Source: Chloroflexota bacterium (GTDB taxonomy: Bacteria; Chloroflexota; Anaerolineae; Aggregatilineales; Aggregatilineaceae). From it: a DNA stretch of 5,689 bases. Within the stretch, counting starts at the first letter, position 1; every line of letters begins with the position of its first letter. The notes below the pieces were generated by a model, which had not been told where the DNA came from, ran no database searches, and saw only the letters and a program-made list of their open reading frames with translations. The stretch spans positions 1 to 5,689 of the forward strand of contig JACRBK010000733.1 in assembly GCA_016234525.1 (NCBI GenBank). Reading direction: 5' to 3'. Shown here in pieces: positions 4,224 to 5,689 of this stretch. Position numbers and translations under genes: made by a program.

Positions 4224-5689
4224 ATGCCTGATTTTACTAGCCGTCCCCCCCGAATACAACCCGAACTGCCTTACGGCGAGGTGGATATTCCCAACCCTCC
4301 CAGTGAAGACATTGCGGGTCGTCAGCAGATGGCGCAAATGTTCCTGCCTATGGTCACGATCATCGGTTATGTGTTCGTGAGCGCTGCCGGAAGCGGGCGC
4401 AGTATGCTGCTGCTGATCCCCATGGGGCTGTCGGTTGTTGCATCAACGACAATGGCTCTATGGAATTTCCGTATTACTCGCAAAGCCGAACGGGAAAAGA
4501 AGCGCATTTATATGCAGCGGCTTGCCCAGATGCGTAAAGACATGGTCGCTTCGCAGGACCTTCAGCGCCGCTATTACCTCTATAACTATCCCGGCCCAGA
4601 TCCCGTCCTGAAAATCGCGGGGGACCGGCAGAACCGTAATTCGGGTTTGCGCCTGTGGGAGCGCCGTACCACCGACAGCGACTTCGGAGCGATCCGGCTA
4701 GGGATTGGGACGCGCCACTCCACCATGATCTATAAAGTCAGTTCGATGAGCGGCAACGAAGAAACGCACGAACTGCAAGAGGCGCTCAAACTCTACCAGG
4801 ATTCGCTGTATGTGTCCGATGTGCCGATCACCATCCCACTGCGCAGTTATATCAAGCCGCAAGGCACGGCCATCGGCAGCATCACCAAAGAAAAAACGCC
4901 CAGCCCTGCGGATGAATCCATTGAGGCGCGTTTTGCCCTGGGCATCGCTGGCAAAGCCCCGGCCAAAACCTATGACTTCATCCGGTCCATTCTCGCTCAC
5001 TATACGGTATTCCATGCCCCAACCGACGCCAGACTGTATGTAGTCGGCGCACCTGCGGCCCGTCCTCAGTGGGATTGGGCGCGATGGCTGCCCCACTGCA
5101 ACACCTCGCGCCAGCAGGGAACCGGCGATCTGCTCTGTTTTGATGCGGATAAAGTGCGCCGGTTCTGGGACGAATTGCAGACCGAACTCGAACGCCGCCA
5201 GCTTCGGCTGGCCGACAAAGACAACCAGACGGATCCTACGCTGCCGCATCTGCTGGTGGTGGTAGACGGTCTGACGGCCCAGGGCGAAGACTCACCGTTG
5301 AACGCAGTCCAGGCTGAGGCAGCAGTGTCACTGCTGTTGCAGCGCGGGACCGACCTGGGAACGACCATCATCTTTTTGGTCCCCGAACGCAGCATGGTTC
5401 CCAGTGAATGCCAGGCGATTATCGAGATCGAGCCAGTGGAAGAAGGCGTGGCCTTCCGTTACGCGGAAGTCGGAATCAATACCCCGCGTTATGTGGGCGA
5501 GGCGGATCAGTTGATCACGACTCGCGCCGAAACGGAATTCGCCCGCCGACTAGCTCCGCTGGCCGTCCGCACAACCTACGGCGCGGACCTGGCAACCGCC
5601 GTCACCTTGATCGAAATGCTCGCGGCGAATACAGTAGAAGAAATTCCAATCCTCAGCCAGTGGGAAAAGACCCGCAAACCTGAAAATTC
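4224..5689 (+). CDS. eccC: EccC/EssC-type FtsK/SpoIIIE ATPase of type VII secretion, N-terminal part (cut by window edge)
   Basis: The membrane-bound motor of type VII secretion, which binds WXG100 substrates and drives their export with ATP. The window holds 488 codons. It opens with RPPRIQPELPYGEVDIPNPP (residues 7-26), the typical EccC start, followed by two membrane helices (about 40-56 and 61-80), a basic juxtamembrane helix (82-105), and the family block LWERRTTDSDFGAIRLGIG (144-162). The region 185-480 is the cytoplasmic domain before the ATPases, with WDWARWLPH (283-291) and HLLVVVDG (342-349). The frame is open at the end, where W480 and KPEN suggest the first FtsK-like ATPase domain is about to begin; Walker motifs are not in view. 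No FHA domains precede the helices, so it is closer to EccC than to staphylococcal EssC in layout. GGAGG at 4211-4215, 8 nt before the ATG, supports the start. Confidence 0.93.
   Translation, partial: MPDFTSRPPRIQPELPYGEVDIPNPPSEDIAGRQQMAQMFLPMVTIIGYVFVSAAGSGRSMLLLIPMGLSVVASTTMALWNFRITRKAEREKKRIYMQRLAQMRKDMVASQDLQRRYYLYNYPGPDPVLKIAGDRQNRNSGLRLWERRTTDSDFGAIRLGIGTRHSTMIYKVSSMSGNEETHELQEALKLYQDSLYVSDVPITIPLRSYIKPQGTAIGSITKEKTPSPADESIEARFALGIAGKAPAKTYDFIRSILAHYTVFHAPTDARLYVVGAPAARPQWDWARWLPHCNTSRQQGTGDLLCFDADKVRRFWDELQTELERRQLRLADKDNQTDPTLPHLLVVVDGLTAQGEDSPLNAVQAEAAVSLLLQRGTDLGTTIIFLVPERSMVPSECQAIIEIEPVEEGVAFRYAEVGINTPRYVGEADQLITTRAETEFARRLAPLAVRTTYGADLATAVTLIEMLAANTVEEIPILSQWEKTRKPEN

Noticed and set aside
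4698..5249. 183-codon minus-strand open frame inside eccC
   Set aside because: The sense strand encodes the conserved EccC N-terminal region without a break, and the antisense product has no recognisable motif.

Overview
The window carries part of a type VII secretion (ESX/WXG100)-like locus. The set of gene families, the style of the bacterial Ser/Thr kinase (a GVGGMGAVYRA loop, then a Pro-rich linker and a membrane segment) and the moderately GC-rich coding sequence suggest a Chloroflexota bacterium, perhaps Anaerolineae. This taxonomic call is inference only; no rRNA or other taxonomic marker is present.

Layout. (1) Bases 1-1112, minus strand: a catalytically complete Ser/Thr protein kinase, cut by the window edge just as its transmembrane helix begins. 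(2) Bases 1113-1539: a divergent, partly very AT-rich control region. It has a minus-strand promoter under a palindrome, phased T-tracts with a 22-bp repeat, a TTGACA/TACACT promoter for the plus-strand genes, and a leader of about 190 nt. (3) Bases 1540-2879, plus strand: four consecutive small WXG100-like genes with good Shine-Dalgarno sites, closed by a strong Rho-independent terminator at 2897-2936. They alternate in type: canonical (WIG), non-canonical (LMG), canonical (WTG), non-canonical (FFG). Genes two and four are full-length paralogues that align without gaps. This looks like two Esx-type pairs made by duplication. (4) Bases 2961-4031, minus strand: a membrane-anchored pseudokinase with an N-terminal four-Cys zinc ribbon; the HRD catalytic Asp is Asn. 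(5) Bases 4032-4223: a second divergent promoter region with overlapping promoter candidates. (6) Bases 4224-5689, plus strand: the N-terminal 488 codons of an EccC/EssC-type FtsK/SpoIIIE ATPase, the motor of type VII secretion. It is cut off just before its first ATPase domain.

How the parts may work together. The four small helical-hairpin proteins are the likely exported substrates or structural components, and EccC is the translocation motor that recognises them. The pseudokinase has the same general parts (pseudokinase fold plus one membrane helix) as EssB/YukC of Firmicutes type VII systems and could fill that scaffold role. The active kinase may sense an outside signal and phosphorylate machine components. 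EccB, EccD, EccE, EsaA and mycosin-like genes are not visible here, so whether the system is minimal or continues outside the window cannot be decided. I see no tRNA, rRNA, CRISPR array or mobile element.
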